In this document: in pieces, positions 5,887 through 5,910 of the stretch
Layout of the letters: every line of letters starts with the position of its first letter
How positions within the stretch are numbered: position 1 is the first letter of the stretch
Assembly (NCBI GenBank): GCA_002314725.1
Contig: DCGV01000013.1
Location: 1 to 5,910 of the forward strand
Length of the DNA: 5,910 bases
Direction: 5' to 3'
Source of the DNA: Bacteroidales bacterium UBA1769
GTDB lineage: Bacteria > Bacteroidota > Bacteroidia > Bacteroidales > UBA932
Made by a program: the position numbers and the translations under genes
Notes under the pieces: model-generated
The model's database searches: none
Seen by the model: the letters and a program-made list of their open reading frames with translations, nothing else
Told to the model about the DNA's origin: nothing

Positions 5887-5910
5887 ATGAGAAAGTTGTG
5901 TAGATTTGGA
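5887..5910 (+). CDS. Start of a further gene, truncated by the window edge
   Basis: An ATG at 5887, two bases after the previous stop, opens MRKLCRFG and runs off the window. The basic N-terminus would fit the beginning of a signal peptide, but eight codons are too few to assign any family. The reasons to call it a gene are the GGAGGT site seven bases upstream and the coupling-like spacing to the small gene before it. Confidence 0.5.

Noticed and set aside
1..5910. tRNA, rRNA, CRISPR array, insertion sequence or attachment site
   Set aside because: I saw no tRNA-like cloverleaf, no regularly spaced direct repeats, no transposase or integrase motifs and no terminal inverted repeats anywhere in the window.

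Overview
The window looks like part of a surface-polysaccharide (O-antigen or capsule type) gene cluster from a member of the Bacteroidales (Bacteroides/Prevotella-like). The evidence is moderate-to-low GC, AT-rich leaders mostly without Shine-Dalgarno sequences, a Bacteroidales-style WecB C-terminus (ending in VNPYGDGLACERIV), a possible Bacteroides-type promoter, and a short C-terminal peptide gene of a style common in this order. Genus cannot be fixed from the sequence alone. Every gene seen is on the + strand.

Layout: 1-530 is the 3' part of wecB (UDP-GlcNAc 2-epimerase). After a 51-nt gap come a membrane-anchored family-2 glycosyltransferase (582-1520), a WecD-like GNAT N-acetyltransferase (1517-2215), two tandem four-helix EamA/SMR-type membrane proteins (2212-2550 and 2553-2888), and a large polytopic membrane protein resembling GT-C/GtrII-type glycosyltransferases (about 2872-4332). 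After a 38-nt gap comes wecE, a sugar-nucleotide aminotransferase (4371-5522). Spacing is very tight, with stop/start overlaps ATGA and TTGA, and two genes have no plausible ATG start. This suggests one transcription unit, which ends at a convincing intrinsic terminator at 5599-5638. A new unit then begins with a 57-codon gene (5711-5884) and the first eight codons of a further gene (from 5887), which has a strong GGAGGT ribosome binding site.

Working model: WecE converts dTDP-4-keto-6-deoxyglucose to dTDP-4-amino-4,6-dideoxygalactose and WecD acetylates it, giving dTDP-Fuc4NAc. The ArnC/GtrB-like GT2 would load a sugar (possibly Fuc4NAc) onto undecaprenyl phosphate. The paired small DMT proteins would flip it, as ArnE/ArnF do, and the GT-C-like protein would transfer it to an acceptor on the periplasmic side. 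The enzyme families of wecB, wecE and wecD are read directly from sequence. The assembly into a periplasmic Fuc4NAc-decoration module is inference from family membership and gene order.
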